Origin: Microbacterium sp. VKM Ac-2870 | GTDB lineage: Bacteria; Actinomycetota; Actinomycetes; Actinomycetales; Microbacteriaceae | Assembly (NCBI RefSeq): GCF_015350795.1 | Contig: NZ_JADKSH010000005.1 | Location: 62,001 to 126,000, forward strand | DNA length: 64,000 nucleotides | Direction: 5' to 3' | Part shown: one piece after another, positions 54,953 through 63,810 of the stretch | Layout: the number at the start of each line of letters is the position of its first letter | How positions within the stretch are numbered: position 1 is the first letter of the stretch | Program-made: the position numbers and the translations under genes | The notes under the pieces: generated by a model | The model's input: only the letters and a program-made list of their open reading frames with translations | The model's database searches: none | What the model was told of the DNA's origin: nothing

Positions 54953-56221
54953 ATGTCGGCTTGGCCTCTCACCGCGCGCGGCACCGGCGCGGTGCTGCTG
55001 GCCGCCGTCTGCGGTGTGCTGTCCCAGCGCTTCGGCATCCCCGAACTGGCCTATGTCGGTGCACTCCTGGTCATCGCCGTCGCCGCCAGCGCGGCCACGC
55101 TCTATCTTGTGCCGCGCACCGGCCGCGTGACGCGCTCGTTCGCGCCGGACGTGGCCGCGGTCGGCACGGAGGTGCACGTGCGACTGCAGGTGCAGACGCG
55201 CTCCTCGCTTCCCTCCGGCGAGGGGCGTTGGCGCGATCAGCTGGCCGACGGCGTGGTGCCCGGTCCCGAAGACGGAGGCGAACCGAGCGGCGTGTTTCCC
55301 GCGATGGGCTCTGCCGTGGGCGGCGGAGCGACGGTCGAGCTGACGTACGTCGCACGCGCCGCGCGTCGCGGCATCCGCCGGGTGGGGCCGCTGTCGATCG
55401 TGTCGACCGACCCGTTCGGCTTCACGCGTCGGCGGCGCACCATCGGAGACAGCTCAGCGCTCGTGATCGTGCCGGAGATCGTCGAGCTCGCGGCCCTGAC
55501 GGAGCTGCCCGGCGACGCCGGCGGCAGCACCCGCAGTGTCGTCGACCGGCTGGGACAGGGAGCCGACAATCTCATCCCGCGCACGTATGCACCGGGCGAC
55601 TCGATGAGACGCATCCATTGGCGCGCGAGCGCGCACCGCGATGAGCTCATGGTGCGCCAGGAAGAGCAGGAGACCACGCCCGAAGCGGTCGTCGTCTTCG
55701 ACCGCAGCGCCCAGCGCTGGCCCGTCGCGGCCGTTCGCGCGCCGGGCTCGGAGCCCGGGTTCGAGGTGGCGGTGTCCGCGTGTGTCTCGGCCGCGGCGTT
55801 GCTCGTGCGTGAGGGCTACGCCGTGACGGTGATCGACGCCGATGGGGCGGTGCTCTCCGATCCCATCGAAGCGGGTGACAGCGGCGGCGTCGAGCAGCTG
55901 GCCATCGCCCTGGCCACGGTGATGGCCCGCCGCGACCTCCCGCTGGAGGGGCTCGTTCGGCTGTTCACGGGGGTGTCGGCGGGGCCGGTCATCGTCGTGA
56001 CCGGCGCGATCAATGAGGCGGATGCCGCGATACTCGCGCCCCTGCCCCATCACAGCACCCTGCCGGTGCTGCTGAGCGTGGCGGGCACCCCAGGCGCCCT
56101 GGCTCGGGCCGGTGGCGACGGGTGGCGGGTGTCGGCTCTGACGGAGACGGCCGACCTCGCAGCCGCCTGGTCGGACGCCATCGACGCGAACCGTCGAGGA
56201 GACCACCGTGTCATCGCGTGA
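54953..56221 (+). CDS. DUF58 membrane protein
   Basis: 422 residues. Two N-terminal helices (about 5-50), a beta-rich region (VGTEVHVRLQVQTRSSLPSGEGRW), then the DUF58 core IIPRTYAPGDSMRRIHWRASAHRDELMVRQEEQETTPEAVVVFDRSA with the conserved WRASAH motif and a VWA-like metal-site Asp. The stop overlaps the start of the transglutaminase gene by 14 bases. Lies 8 bases after moxR. The trio is thought to act on the cell envelope; the substrate is unknown. Confidence 0.92.
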   Translation: MSAWPLTARGTGAVLLAAVCGVLSQRFGIPELAYVGALLVIAVAASAATLYLVPRTGRVTRSFAPDVAAVGTEVHVRLQVQTRSSLPSGEGRWRDQLADGVVPGPEDGGEPSGVFPAMGSAVGGGATVELTYVARAARRGIRRVGPLSIVSTDPFGFTRRRRTIGDSSALVIVPEIVELAALTELPGDAGGSTRSVVDRLGQGADNLIPRTYAPGDSMRRIHWRASAHRDELMVRQEEQETTPEAVVVFDRSAQRWPVAAVRAPGSEPGFEVAVSACVSAAALLVREGYAVTVIDADGAVLSDPIEAGDSGGVEQLAIALATVMARRDLPLEGLVRLFTGVSAGPVIVVTGAINEADAAILAPLPHHSTLPVLLSVAGTPGALARAGGDGWRVSALTETADLAAAWSDAIDANRRGDHRVIA

Positions 56222-58490
56222 GGGCACCCCGAGAACGAGACGCCGCCGCGCGCCGCGCGGACACGGCGAGGTGCGGCTGGTGCTCGCGCTGTGGATCGCG
56301 ATCCTCAGCACACTGATCCCGCTGGCGCGCGTCGTGCAGAGCGGTCCGTGGCTCTGGGGCGCGGTGGTGCTCACGTTGGTCCTGCTGACCGTCGGCTACG
56401 GCCTCCGTCGACTGCCGATACCGACGACCGCGGTCACCCTGATCGAGCTGGCCGTGTGGGCGGGCGCCGTGACGGCGGTGTTCTTCCCGGGCAACGCGCT
56501 GCTGGGAGTCATCCCGACCGGCTCGGTGCTCGGAGAGCTTCCGGCGACGATCGCCGCGGCATCCACCACCATCGCCGAAGGCTCCGCACCGCTGCCGCCC
56601 TCCACTCCCCTGCTCTTCGTGATCGTCGCGTCGCTGGGTCTGCTCACGGTCGCGCTCGATCATGTCGTCGTCACGGCGCGGATGCCGCTGCTGGCGAGCG
56701 TCGCTCTCGTGGCGGTGTGGCTGATTCCGGCCATCGCGGTACCGGCGGGCGTCGATGTCGTGGCCTTCGTGCTGCTGGCGGCCGCGCTGCTGGTGCTGAT
56801 CCGCGCCGAGACGCGCACACGCGAAGGACGGGCGACGCGAGGCCGGTCGGGGGGCGTGTCGGCGGTGGCCGTGACGATCGGAGCGGTGGCGATCGTCACC
56901 GCGCTCGCGATCGGGCCGGCGCTGCAGGCGGCGACGCCGGTCGCCGGTACCGGCACGACGACGATGATCGATCCGTCGCTCGACCTCGGCGCCGACCTTC
57001 GCCGACAGAGCAACGCGACCGTCCTCACCCTGCGCGGCGACGGCACGGCCGTCCCGTACCTGCGCGTCGCGACGTTGTCGGTCTTCGACGGCTCCGTGTG
57101 GCAACCCGACCGCACGAGCACCGTGGATCTGACAGCGGCTCCGTTTGCGGGCGTTGACGTGACGGACGACGTTTCCCCCGCCGTCGCGGTCCGCCAGGAA
57201 CGCACGTCGATCACGGTGAAGAACCTCACCACCGCCTACGCCCCGGTGCCGTACGCGGCCACCGAGATCGACGGCCTTTCCGGCGGGTGGCAGTTCTCGC
57301 CCTACAACCGCACCGTCGTGGCGTCGCAGGGATCGACACAGGGCCAGCAGTACGACGTGGTGGCGGATGTCGTCGCGCCGACGCTCGAGCAGATCCGCGC
57401 GTCGTCGGCGGGCGGTGCGGGCCTGCGCATCGACGTGGATTCTGTTCCCGCCGACACCCCGCCCATCATCGGTGAGCTCGCCCGTCAGGTCACCGCCGGG
57501 GCCACGAACGACTACGACCGCCTCATCGCCCTGCAGGACTGGTTCCGCGGGCCCGAGTTCACGTACTCGCTCACCGCTCCCGTCGAGGACGGCTTCGACG
57601 GCCAGGGTTCGGACGCCGTGGCCGCGTTCCTCCAGGCGAAGACCGGGTACTGCGTGCACTTCGCGGGCGCGTTCGCGCTGATGGCGCGAAGCCTGGGCAT
57701 GCCGACCCGCATCGTCGTGGGCTTCCTTCCCGGAACCTTCACGGGCCAGGTCGTCGACGGTCAGCGCGTGGTGGATGTCAGCGGCAGCCAGTTGCACGCG
57801 TGGCCCGAGGTGTACTTCCGCGGGATCGGCTGGGTGTCGTTCGAGCCCACGAAGAGCTTGGGAACGGCGACGCGGTTCCAGAGCGGCGCGGCTACCGAAT
57901 CGGGGCTGCCTACCTCCGCCCCGAGCAACACGCCCAGCGCCGCGCCGAGCGCCGCCCCCAGCCAGAATGCCGCCGACCCGGCCGACCGCTCGGCCACGGA
58001 TGCCGCAGCCTCCGGACCCGCCTTCATCGATCTGCGTCCGTTCCTCGGCATCCTCGCAGGCGTCATCATCCTCGCCCTGCTGCCGGGCGCGCTGGCCGCC
58101 GCCCGGCGTGGGGTGCTGCGTCGCCGGGGCACGGTCGCCGCCGCGTGGCGCCTGGTGCAGGATGCCGCGATCGATGACGGGGTGGCGGTGTCACCGTCGC
58201 AGACTCCGCGCGCGTTCGGGGCGGTACTCGCCGGCACGGCGGGCGCACCCCAGGATGCGGTCGCGCGCCTGGTGTGGGCGGTCGAGCGGGCGAACTACGC
58301 AGCCGCGGACGCCCCGGAGGCGGCCGGCGGTGAGTCCGTCGGTGTGCGGGCGGTGCAGGATGCCGTTGCCATCCGTACCGCGATGCTGGCCGCACTGGCG
58401 CCGGCGGCACGCGCCCGCGTGATCGCCCTGCCGCGTTCGCTGATCATCCGCCCGGGCTCCGCCTTCGCCGACCGCGACGCCACGGGCTGA
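56208..58490 (+). CDS. membrane transglutaminase-like protein (TgpA type)
   Basis: 760 residues from a GTG inside the DUF58 gene. Six or so N-terminal helices (DUF3488), an extracytoplasmic transglutaminase-like domain with catalytic Cys482 in KTGYCVHFAGAFALMARSLGMPTRIVVGFLPG, His in LHAWPEVYFRGIGWVSFEPT, a Ser/Pro/Ala-rich linker, another helix near 620 and a C-terminal cytosolic DUF4129-like tail. It may crosslink or cleave wall proteins. Last gene of the MoxR operon; the next gene is convergent. Confidence 0.92.
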   Translation: MSSREGTPRTRRRRAPRGHGEVRLVLALWIAILSTLIPLARVVQSGPWLWGAVVLTLVLLTVGYGLRRLPIPTTAVTLIELAVWAGAVTAVFFPGNALLGVIPTGSVLGELPATIAAASTTIAEGSAPLPPSTPLLFVIVASLGLLTVALDHVVVTARMPLLASVALVAVWLIPAIAVPAGVDVVAFVLLAAALLVLIRAETRTREGRATRGRSGGVSAVAVTIGAVAIVTALAIGPALQAATPVAGTGTTTMIDPSLDLGADLRRQSNATVLTLRGDGTAVPYLRVATLSVFDGSVWQPDRTSTVDLTAAPFAGVDVTDDVSPAVAVRQERTSITVKNLTTAYAPVPYAATEIDGLSGGWQFSPYNRTVVASQGSTQGQQYDVVADVVAPTLEQIRASSAGGAGLRIDVDSVPADTPPIIGELARQVTAGATNDYDRLIALQDWFRGPEFTYSLTAPVEDGFDGQGSDAVAAFLQAKTGYCVHFAGAFALMARSLGMPTRIVVGFLPGTFTGQVVDGQRVVDVSGSQLHAWPEVYFRGIGWVSFEPTKSLGTATRFQSGAATESGLPTSAPSNTPSAAPSAAPSQNAADPADRSATDAAASGPAFIDLRPFLGILAGVIILALLPGALAAARRGVLRRRGTVAAAWRLVQDAAIDDGVAVSPSQTPRAFGAVLAGTAGAPQDAVARLVWAVERANYAAADAPEAAGGESVGVRAVQDAVAIRTAMLAALAPAARARVIALPRSLIIRPGSAFADRDATG

Positions 58491-58504
58491 GCAGGCCGCG
58501 GCGG

Positions 58505-59914
58505 TCAGCTGCGCGACAGCGCCGGAGCCTGGTCGTCGACGTCGTCGGCCGAGTCGTCCGCGAACGGCTCGCCGTCACGCGGTGCGTTGTACAGCTCCGT
58601 GTCGAGGATGCCCTCGCGCTTGGCGACGATCGTGGGCACCAGCGCCTGGCCCGCGACGTTGACCGCGGTGCGGCCCATGTCGAGGATCGGGTCGATCGCG
58701 AGCAGCAGTCCGACGCCCTCGAGCGGCAGACCCAGGGTGGACAGCGTGAGGGTCAGCATGACCGTCGCGCCCGTCGTGCCCGCGGTGGCCGCCGAGCCCA
58801 CGACCGACACCAGAGCGATGAGCAGGAACGACACGAAGTTCAGCTCGACGCCGAAGAACTGCGCCACGAAGATCGCGGCGATGGCCGGGTAGATGGCGGC
58901 GCAGCCGTCCATCTTCGTCGTCGCCCCCAGCGGAACCGCGAACGACGCGTATTCGCGGGGCACGCCGAGGTTGCGCTCGGTGACGCGCTGGGTCAGCGGA
59001 AGGGTGCCGATCGACGAGCGCGACACGAAGCCGAGCTGCACGGCGGGCCAGACGCCGGAGAAGTACTGCTTGATCGACAGGCCGTGGCTCTTGATGAGGA
59101 TCGGGTACACCACGAAGAGCACGAGAACGAGGCCGGCGTAGACAGCCACGACGAACCACACGAGCGTGAGGAGCTTGTCGGTGCCGTACTGCACGACGGC
59201 AGAGGCGATGAGGCCGAGCGTGCCGATGGGGGCGATGCGGATGATCCACCACAGCACGCGCTGGACGATCTTCAGCGACGACTGGGTGAACGAGACGAAC
59301 GGCTCGGCGCGCTTGCCGACCTTGAGGGCTGCGATGCCGACCGCCACCGAGATGACGATGACCTGGAGCACGTTGAAGCCGACTGTCGAGGTGATGGAGC
59401 CCGAATCGCTCGCCGAGCTGGAGACGGTGAGGCCCAGGAAGTTCTGCGGGATGAGTCCCTTGAGGAAGTTCCACCACGTGCCGACCGTGTAGGGCTCGGC
59501 GGTCGTCAGCTGGTCGTGGGCGACCCGGTTGCCGGGCTGGATCGTGACGCCCAGCACCATGCCGATCGTCACCGCGATCAGCGCAGTGATGCCGAACCAC
59601 AGCAGGGTCTGACCCGCCAGGCGCGCGGCGTTGGTCACGTTGCGCAGCTGGGTGATGCTGGCGACGACCGCGAGGAAGATCAGCGGCACGACGGCGGCCT
59701 TCAGGAGCGTGACGTACGCGTTGCCGATGGTCGACAGCGTCGCAGCGAGCCCGTTGGGGTTGCCTGCGGCATCCGGGCCGAGGTTCAGCGCGAGCACGCC
59801 GAGCAGGATGCCGGCGACGAGCGCAACCGTGATCTGGAAACCGAACGACCGGTAGAACGGCTTCTTCGGCTTGGGCTGACGCGCGGCGGGCACGGTGGTG
59901 CGGGTGGAACTCAT
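58505..59914 (-). CDS. dicarboxylate/amino acid:cation symporter
   Basis: 469 residues, DAACS (GltP/DctA) family. VSGVALNLGPDAAG-type N-terminus, the helical-hairpin Ser-rich motif region SSSASDSGSITSTVGFNV, the hairpin SRSSIGTLPLT, the substrate motif TTKMDGCAAIYPAI (a variant of NMDGTALY) and the C-terminal DPILDMGRTAVNVAGQALVPTIVAKREG. It takes up C4-dicarboxylates or amino acids with Na+ or H+. The long acidic tail (FADDSADDVDDQ) is unusual. The ATG has a GGAGATTCACC site upstream. Confidence 0.93.
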   Translation of the reverse strand: MSSTRTTVPAARQPKPKKPFYRSFGFQITVALVAGILLGVLALNLGPDAAGNPNGLAATLSTIGNAYVTLLKAAVVPLIFLAVVASITQLRNVTNAARLAGQTLLWFGITALIAVTIGMVLGVTIQPGNRVAHDQLTTAEPYTVGTWWNFLKGLIPQNFLGLTVSSSASDSGSITSTVGFNVLQVIVISVAVGIAALKVGKRAEPFVSFTQSSLKIVQRVLWWIIRIAPIGTLGLIASAVVQYGTDKLLTLVWFVVAVYAGLVLVLFVVYPILIKSHGLSIKQYFSGVWPAVQLGFVSRSSIGTLPLTQRVTERNLGVPREYASFAVPLGATTKMDGCAAIYPAIAAIFVAQFFGVELNFVSFLLIALVSVVGSAATAGTTGATVMLTLTLSTLGLPLEGVGLLLAIDPILDMGRTAVNVAGQALVPTIVAKREGILDTELYNAPRDGEPFADDSADDVDDQAPALSRS

Positions 59915-59981
59915 AAGAAAGGTGAATCTCCTGATATCGGCGGCGGCCGCGGTGGCGGCCGGTGGCGACGGTGCGTCGCGG

Positions 59982-59994
59982 CGACGTTACGTCG
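59982..59994. promoter_or_regulatory. palindrome upstream of the symporter gene
   Basis: CGACGTTACGTCG (5-bp arms, 3-base spacer) lies about 68 bases upstream of the symporter ATG. The 226-base gap to arsC shows no gene; this palindrome could be an operator. Confidence 0.3.
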
Positions 59995-60140
59995 TGGTGA
60001 CGGTGGACGCGAAACACGATGACGGGATGTGACACCCCGCCGGATGGAACCAACGGGGAGCCGCCGCGTCGCATTCCCGCGAATGCACACATCGTCGAAA
60101 AGGAGATGAGCGCCGAGCGACCGGACGCTCCCACCACCTC

Positions 60141-60545
60141 TCAGCTGAGGCTGTCGATGAGCTGCTGCACACGAGCCTTGATGTCGTCGCGCACCTCGCG
60201 CACGACGTCGACGGGCTGACCGGCCGGGTCGACGAGCTGCCAGTCCTCGTAGCGCTTGCCGGGGAAGATCGGGCACGCGTCCCCGCAGCCCATCGTGATG
60301 ACGACGTCGGCCTGACGCACGGCATCCGTCGTGAGGATCTGCGGCGTCGCGCCGGCGAGGTCGATCCCCTCCTCGGCCATGACGGCGACCGCGGCGGGGT
60401 TGATCCGGTCGCCGGGTTCGCTTCCGGCGGAGAACACGTCGATGCGGTCGCCGGCGAGCGCGCGCAGGTAGCCGGCGGCCATCTGCGAGCGCCCGGCGTT
60501 GTGCACGCACACGAAGAGGACGGCGGGCTTGGTCGAGTCGGTCAT
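60141..60545 (-). CDS. arsC: arsenate reductase, LMW-phosphatase type
   Basis: 134 residues. The P-loop is CVHNAGRS (Cys13 to Arg19/Ser20), as in the mycothiol/mycoredoxin-linked arsenate reductases of actinobacteria; ITMGCGDACPIFPGKRYEDWQLVDP holds the second Cys pair. It reduces arsenate to arsenite; a protein phosphatase role is less likely because of the extra Cys residues. A GAGGAA site precedes the ATG. It lies 18 bases after the flavoprotein gene, in one unit. Confidence 0.9.
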   Translation of the reverse strand: MTDSTKPAVLFVCVHNAGRSQMAAGYLRALAGDRIDVFSAGSEPGDRINPAAVAVMAEEGIDLAGATPQILTTDAVRQADVVITMGCGDACPIFPGKRYEDWQLVDPAGQPVDVVREVRDDIKARVQQLIDSLS

Positions 60546-60563
60546 GGCATTCCTCGTTCGGGT

Positions 60564-61886
60564 TCAGGCGCGGGTGGAGATGCTCGGGCTGAGCGAGATG
60601 AGCGGTGTGGGCGGTGCGCAGCAGGCGCCGCCCAGGGAGGCGCCGGACGCGTCGAAGAGCCCGGCGCCGCCGCACACGCCGGTGTCGGGCAGGACCAGCT
60701 CGACGCGCCGGGCGGCCTCGTGGTCGCCCGCCACCTCGGCGACGACGCTGCGCACCTGCTCGTACCCGGTCAGCGCGAGGAAGGTCGGCGCGCGGCCGTA
60801 CGATTTCGCGCCGACGATGTAGAAGCCCGGCTCGGGGTGGGCGAGGTCGGCGGCGCCGGTGGCGGCGACCGAGCCGCACGAGTGCACGTTGGGATCCACC
60901 TCGGCGGCGATGCGGACGGGAGCCTGCAGCGTCGGGTCGAGCTGCAGGCGCAGCTCCGACAGGAACGACAGGTCGGGGCGGAAACCGGTGAGGACGACGA
61001 CCCGGTCGGCGGCGAGGTGACGGCCATCCTCCGCCACGAGGACGACCCCGTCGCCGTCCGCCGCGACACGTTCCACACGGAACCCCGACGCGAGCGATAC
61101 CAGTCCGGCCTCCACGAACTCCTTCGCGCGGATGCCGAGGGCTCCGCGCGCGGGCAGCTCGTCTGCCTCACCACCCCTGAAGGCGGTTCCCGCGGTCGCA
61201 CGGCGCAGCGCCCAGGTCACCGTCGTCGCGGAGTCCCGACGCGCCATCCGCGCCAGCGCCAACACCGCGGTGATGGCGGAATGCCCGGAGCCGACGACGA
61301 CGGTGTGCCTGCCCTCGAACCCCGAGCGGTCTCGAAAATCGGGGATGCGGTAGGTGAGCCGGTCGGCCGCCGCGCGCTCGCCGAGGGCGGGCAGGCCGTC
61401 CGCACCGGCGGGGTTGGGTAAGCCCCAGGTGCCCGAGGCGTCGATGACGGCGCGTGCCGTGAAGCGGTACTCGTCACCCCCGGTCGGCTGGACGTGCACG
61501 GTGAAGGGCTGGTCGCCGCGACCGGCATCGACGAGGCGATCGCGCCCCAAGCGGGAGACGCCGACGACGCGTGCGCCAAAGCGAACACGGTCGCCGAGTT
61601 CTTCGGCCAGTGGCGCGAGGTAGCGGCCGATCCACTGCGCGCCGGTGGGATAGCCGGTCGACGGCGCCGTCCACCCGGTCTTCTCCAGGAGCCGAGCACC
61701 GGCGGCATCGACGATTTCGGACCAGTCCGAGAACAGGCGCACGTGCCCCCACTCGGAAACCGCGGCGGCGGGCGTGTCTCCCGCTTCGAGCACGAGGACC
61801 GGCATCCGGCGTTCGATCAGGTGTGCGGCGGCGGCGAGCCCCTGGGGACCGGCGCCGATCACGACGACGGGCAGCGTGTCATCCAC
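60564..61886 (-). CDS. FAD-dependent oxidoreductase of the ars cluster
   Basis: 440 residues from GTG with AAGGAGG upstream. Rossmann motif VVVIGAGPQGLAAAAHLIERRMPVLVLEAG at the N-terminus, a second GSGHSAITAVLALARMARR, and the VLTGFRPDLSFL motif of flavoprotein monooxygenases. FAD enzymes of this kind (ArsO-like) are known in arsenic clusters, with a proposed redox role in arsenical handling. The C-terminus (ASGASLGGACCAPPT) has a Cys pair that could bind As(III); this is an inference. Divergent from arsR. Confidence 0.85.
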   Translation of the reverse strand: MDDTLPVVVIGAGPQGLAAAAHLIERRMPVLVLEAGDTPAAAVSEWGHVRLFSDWSEIVDAAGARLLEKTGWTAPSTGYPTGAQWIGRYLAPLAEELGDRVRFGARVVGVSRLGRDRLVDAGRGDQPFTVHVQPTGGDEYRFTARAVIDASGTWGLPNPAGADGLPALGERAAADRLTYRIPDFRDRSGFEGRHTVVVGSGHSAITAVLALARMARRDSATTVTWALRRATAGTAFRGGEADELPARGALGIRAKEFVEAGLVSLASGFRVERVAADGDGVVLVAEDGRHLAADRVVVLTGFRPDLSFLSELRLQLDPTLQAPVRIAAEVDPNVHSCGSVAATGAADLAHPEPGFYIVGAKSYGRAPTFLALTGYEQVRSVVAEVAGDHEAARRVELVLPDTGVCGGAGLFDASGASLGGACCAPPTPLISLSPSISTRA

Positions 61887-61911
61887 CGGACCCCTCCTTC
61901 ATATCGATGCT

Positions 61912-61945
61912 TGTCGATGGGTAATGATTCCGCCATCCATCGACA
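61912..61945. promoter_or_regulatory. candidate ArsR operator between the divergent ars genes
   Basis: TGTCGATGG (61912-61920) and CCATCGACA (61937-61945) form a perfect 9-bp inverted repeat; a further TCGATG copy lies at 61904-61909. This is the right place for ArsR to repress both directions. Confidence 0.55.
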
Positions 61946-61974
61946 GATGTCAATACGAGGTGCACAATCGAAGG

Positions 61975-62322
61975 ATGCCGACGCTGCTGCCCCTCCTGCC
62001 GACCACCTCCGACGAGTGCTGCTCGACCGCGACCGGCAAAGCACTGACGGCGGCGGAAGCGGACACGATCGCCCGCACCTTCAAGGCGCTCGGCGACCCT
62101 ACGCGGGTGCGCCTGCTGTCGCTGATCGCGGCATCGCAGGGCGGTGAAGCCTGCATCTGCGACCTCACCGAGCCGGTCGGTTTGTCGCAGCCGACCGTCT
62201 CTCACCACATGAAACTTCTCGTGGATGCCGGGCTCGCCACGCGTGAGCAGCGCGGCCGCTGGGCCTACTTCCGGGTCGTCACCGACGCCCTCGACCAGGC
62301 CGCCAGCGCTCTCCGCCCGTGA
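61975..62322 (+). CDS. arsR: ArsR-family As(III) sensor repressor
   Basis: 115 residues. Winged helix ARTFKALGDPTRVRLLSLIA, then ICDLTEPVGLSQPTVSHHMKLLVDAGLATREQRGRWAYFRV. Two N-terminal Cys (Cys15-Cys16 in DECCS) sit where the As(III) site of the Corynebacterium glutamicum ArsR is found, and further Cys are in EACICDL. It would release DNA on binding arsenite or antimonite. The start was placed at 61975 with GAAGG upstream. Coupled to the GNAT gene by a 4-base overlap. Confidence 0.93.
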   Translation: MPTLLPLLPTTSDECCSTATGKALTAAEADTIARTFKALGDPTRVRLLSLIAASQGGEACICDLTEPVGLSQPTVSHHMKLLVDAGLATREQRGRWAYFRVVTDALDQAASALRP

Positions 62323-62825
62323 GCGTGGTCGACATCCGCCCGATGCGGCCCGGGGACTGGCCGGAGGTCGAGGCGATCTATCGCGAAGGGCTTGCCACGG
62401 GCAACGCCAGCTTCGAGGCGGAGCCGCCCGCCTGGGCGGCCTTCGACGCCGGAAGACTGAGCGCCGGTCGGTTGGTCGCCGTCGACGCTGACGGCGCCGT
62501 CACGGGCTGGGTCGCGGCATCCCCGGTGTCGACCCGCACGGTGTACCGCGGCGTCGTCGAACACTCTGTGTACGTCGCCGCTCGAGTTCGCGGCGGCGGT
62601 GTGGGACGGGCGCTGCTGACCGCGTTCGTCAAGGCGATGGATGCCGCCGGAGCGTGGACCGTGCAGTCGAGCATCTTCCCAGAGAACCACGCGAGCCTCG
62701 CCCTTCACGAGCGGGCGGAGTTCCGCCGCGTCGGTCGCCGGGAGCGCATCGCGCTGATGACCTACGGACCGTGGGCGGGTCAGTGGCGCGACACGATCCT
62801 GGTCGAACGGCGTCGCCCCGACTGA
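62319..62825 (+). CDS. GNAT acetyltransferase in the ars cluster
   Basis: 168 residues from a GTG overlapping the arsR stop. IRPMRPGDWPEVEAIYREGLATGNASFEAEPP and VEHSVYVAARVRGGGVGRALLTAFVKAMDAAGAWTVQSSIFPENHASLALHERAEFRRVG contain the acetyl-CoA loop (RGGGVGRA) and the phosphinothricin-acetyltransferase-type pattern. In ars operons such enzymes (ArsN) acetylate arsinothricin; phosphinothricin acetylation or another amine is an alternative. The context favours the arsenic role but does not prove it. Confidence 0.85.
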   Translation: MSVVDIRPMRPGDWPEVEAIYREGLATGNASFEAEPPAWAAFDAGRLSAGRLVAVDADGAVTGWVAASPVSTRTVYRGVVEHSVYVAARVRGGGVGRALLTAFVKAMDAAGAWTVQSSIFPENHASLALHERAEFRRVGRRERIALMTYGPWAGQWRDTILVERRRPD

Positions 62826-62837
62826 GCGCCGTGACGC

Positions 62838-62875
62838 GAGAACCCCGCCCAAACTCTCGTTTGGACGGGGCTCTC
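62838..62875. terminator. bidirectional terminator between the GNAT gene and tRNA-Ser
   Basis: A long stem (GAGA, CCCCG, CCAAAC on the left; GTTTGG, CGGGG, TCTC on the right) with two A-C mismatches and loop TCTC. It lies at the 3' end of both convergent genes. Confidence 0.75.
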
Positions 62876-62877
62876 TG

Positions 62878-62969
62878 TGGCGGAAGTGACAGGATTTGAA
62901 CCTGCGAGGCGAGTTACCCCGCCTACATGGATTCCAGCCATGCTCCTTAGGCCGCTCGGACACACTTCC
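62878..62969 (-). tRNA. tRNA-Ser (anticodon GGA)
   Basis: Class II tRNA with a long variable arm. Acceptor GGAAGTG pairs with CACTTCC, the D-arm is TGTCCGAGCGGCCTAAGGAGCA, the anticodon loop CTGGAAT, and the variable arm GTAGGCGGGGTAACTCGCCTC; the CCA is encoded (62878-62880). Reads UCC and UCU. Confidence 0.95.
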
Positions 62970-63008
62970 GCCGACAATCCTATCAGCCGCCGTGTGACGA
63001 GCTGACCG

Positions 63009-63713
63009 TCAGTCGGGGAGCGTGATGCGCCTGGTGGCGGCGCCGAGGTCCCACGGCTCGGTCCAGCCGAGACGATCGAACAGCGCGTCGAGCACCATCG
63101 CGGTGAATCCCCACACGAGGTGACCCTGCACCTCGAACGCGGGCCCGCGCCACTCGCGGCCGTCACGCTCGATGACCGTCACCCCGCGGTTTCGCGGATC
63201 GAGCAGGTCGGCGACCGGCGCCCGGAACACCGCGGCGGATTCGGCATCGTCGACGACGCGCACGGGAGACGGATGCCGCCACCACCCCAACACGGGGGTG
63301 ACCAGGTGGCCGGAGAACTCCAGGGGCACGGGCGGCAAGGCGCCCAGCACGTCGACACCGGCGGGATCGAGCCCGGTCTCCTCCTCCGCCTCACGGAGGG
63401 CGGCGGCGATGGGCCCGGCATCCCCGGGGTCGAGGCGCCCGCCGGGGAAGGCGACCTGTCCGGGGTGCGCCCGCAACGTCGACGCCCGCTCCAACAGGAG
63501 CACATCGAGGTCTCGCGAGACGGCGGCATCCTGCGCGTCATGCGCGCTCGGCTGGGCATCGAGCACGCCGAACAGGATCAGCACGGCGGCCGCCCGCGCG
63601 GAGGTGCCGACCGGCAGCTCTCGCAGCTGCACGCCCCACTCCCCGCCATCGCGGGCCAGGGCGGTCAGCTCGGTGCGCGCGCTGGCAGCGCGGGCGGCGG
63701 GGTCGGAGGACAC
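63009..63713 (-). CDS. NUDIX hydrolase, CoA-pyrophosphatase type
   Basis: 234 residues from GTG. The NUDIX box GGRLDPGDAGPIAAALREAEEETGLD is complete. VAFPGG immediately before it and the LLLERASTLRAHPGQ text match the NudL/CoA diphosphatase branch, which splits CoA and acyl-CoA. The C-terminus (YEVQGHLVWGFTA-like FEVQGHLVWGFTAMVL) fits the family. A TAGCCT -10 box ends 6 bases before the GTG (leaderless). Substrate assignment is probable, not certain. Confidence 0.9.
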   Translation of the reverse strand: MSSDPAARAASARTELTALARDGGEWGVQLRELPVGTSARAAAVLILFGVLDAQPSAHDAQDAAVSRDLDVLLLERASTLRAHPGQVAFPGGRLDPGDAGPIAAALREAEEETGLDPAGVDVLGALPPVPLEFSGHLVTPVLGWWRHPSPVRVVDDAESAAVFRAPVADLLDPRNRGVTVIERDGREWRGPAFEVQGHLVWGFTAMVLDALFDRLGWTEPWDLGAATRRITLPD

Positions 63714-63719
63714 CCGTTC

Positions 63720-63725
63720 AGGCTA
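63720..63725 (-). promoter_or_regulatory. -10 box of the NUDIX gene (leaderless)
   Basis: Minus-strand TAGCCT, 6 bases before the GTG at 63713. Confidence 0.45.
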
Positions 63726-63796
63726 CGACGTGCCGACCGCTGCGGGGTCGCCAGCCTGGCGCGCGGCCGCGGCTCGGTCAAGGCGATGCCGCTCAG

Positions 63797-63802
63797 TAGG
63801 GT
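63797..63802 (+). promoter_or_regulatory. -10 box of the ATP-grasp gene (leaderless)
   Basis: TAGGGT ends 8 bases before the GTG at 63811; TCGGTC at 63774-63779 is a weak -35 at 17-base spacing. Confidence 0.4.
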
Positions 63803-63810
63803 GGATTCTC

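Noticed and set aside
60019..60219. A 66-codon ORF between the symporter and arsC with AAAAGGAG inside it
   Set aside because: The purine-rich stretch lies directly against an ATG with no spacing, the peptide has no features and it runs antisense into arsC.
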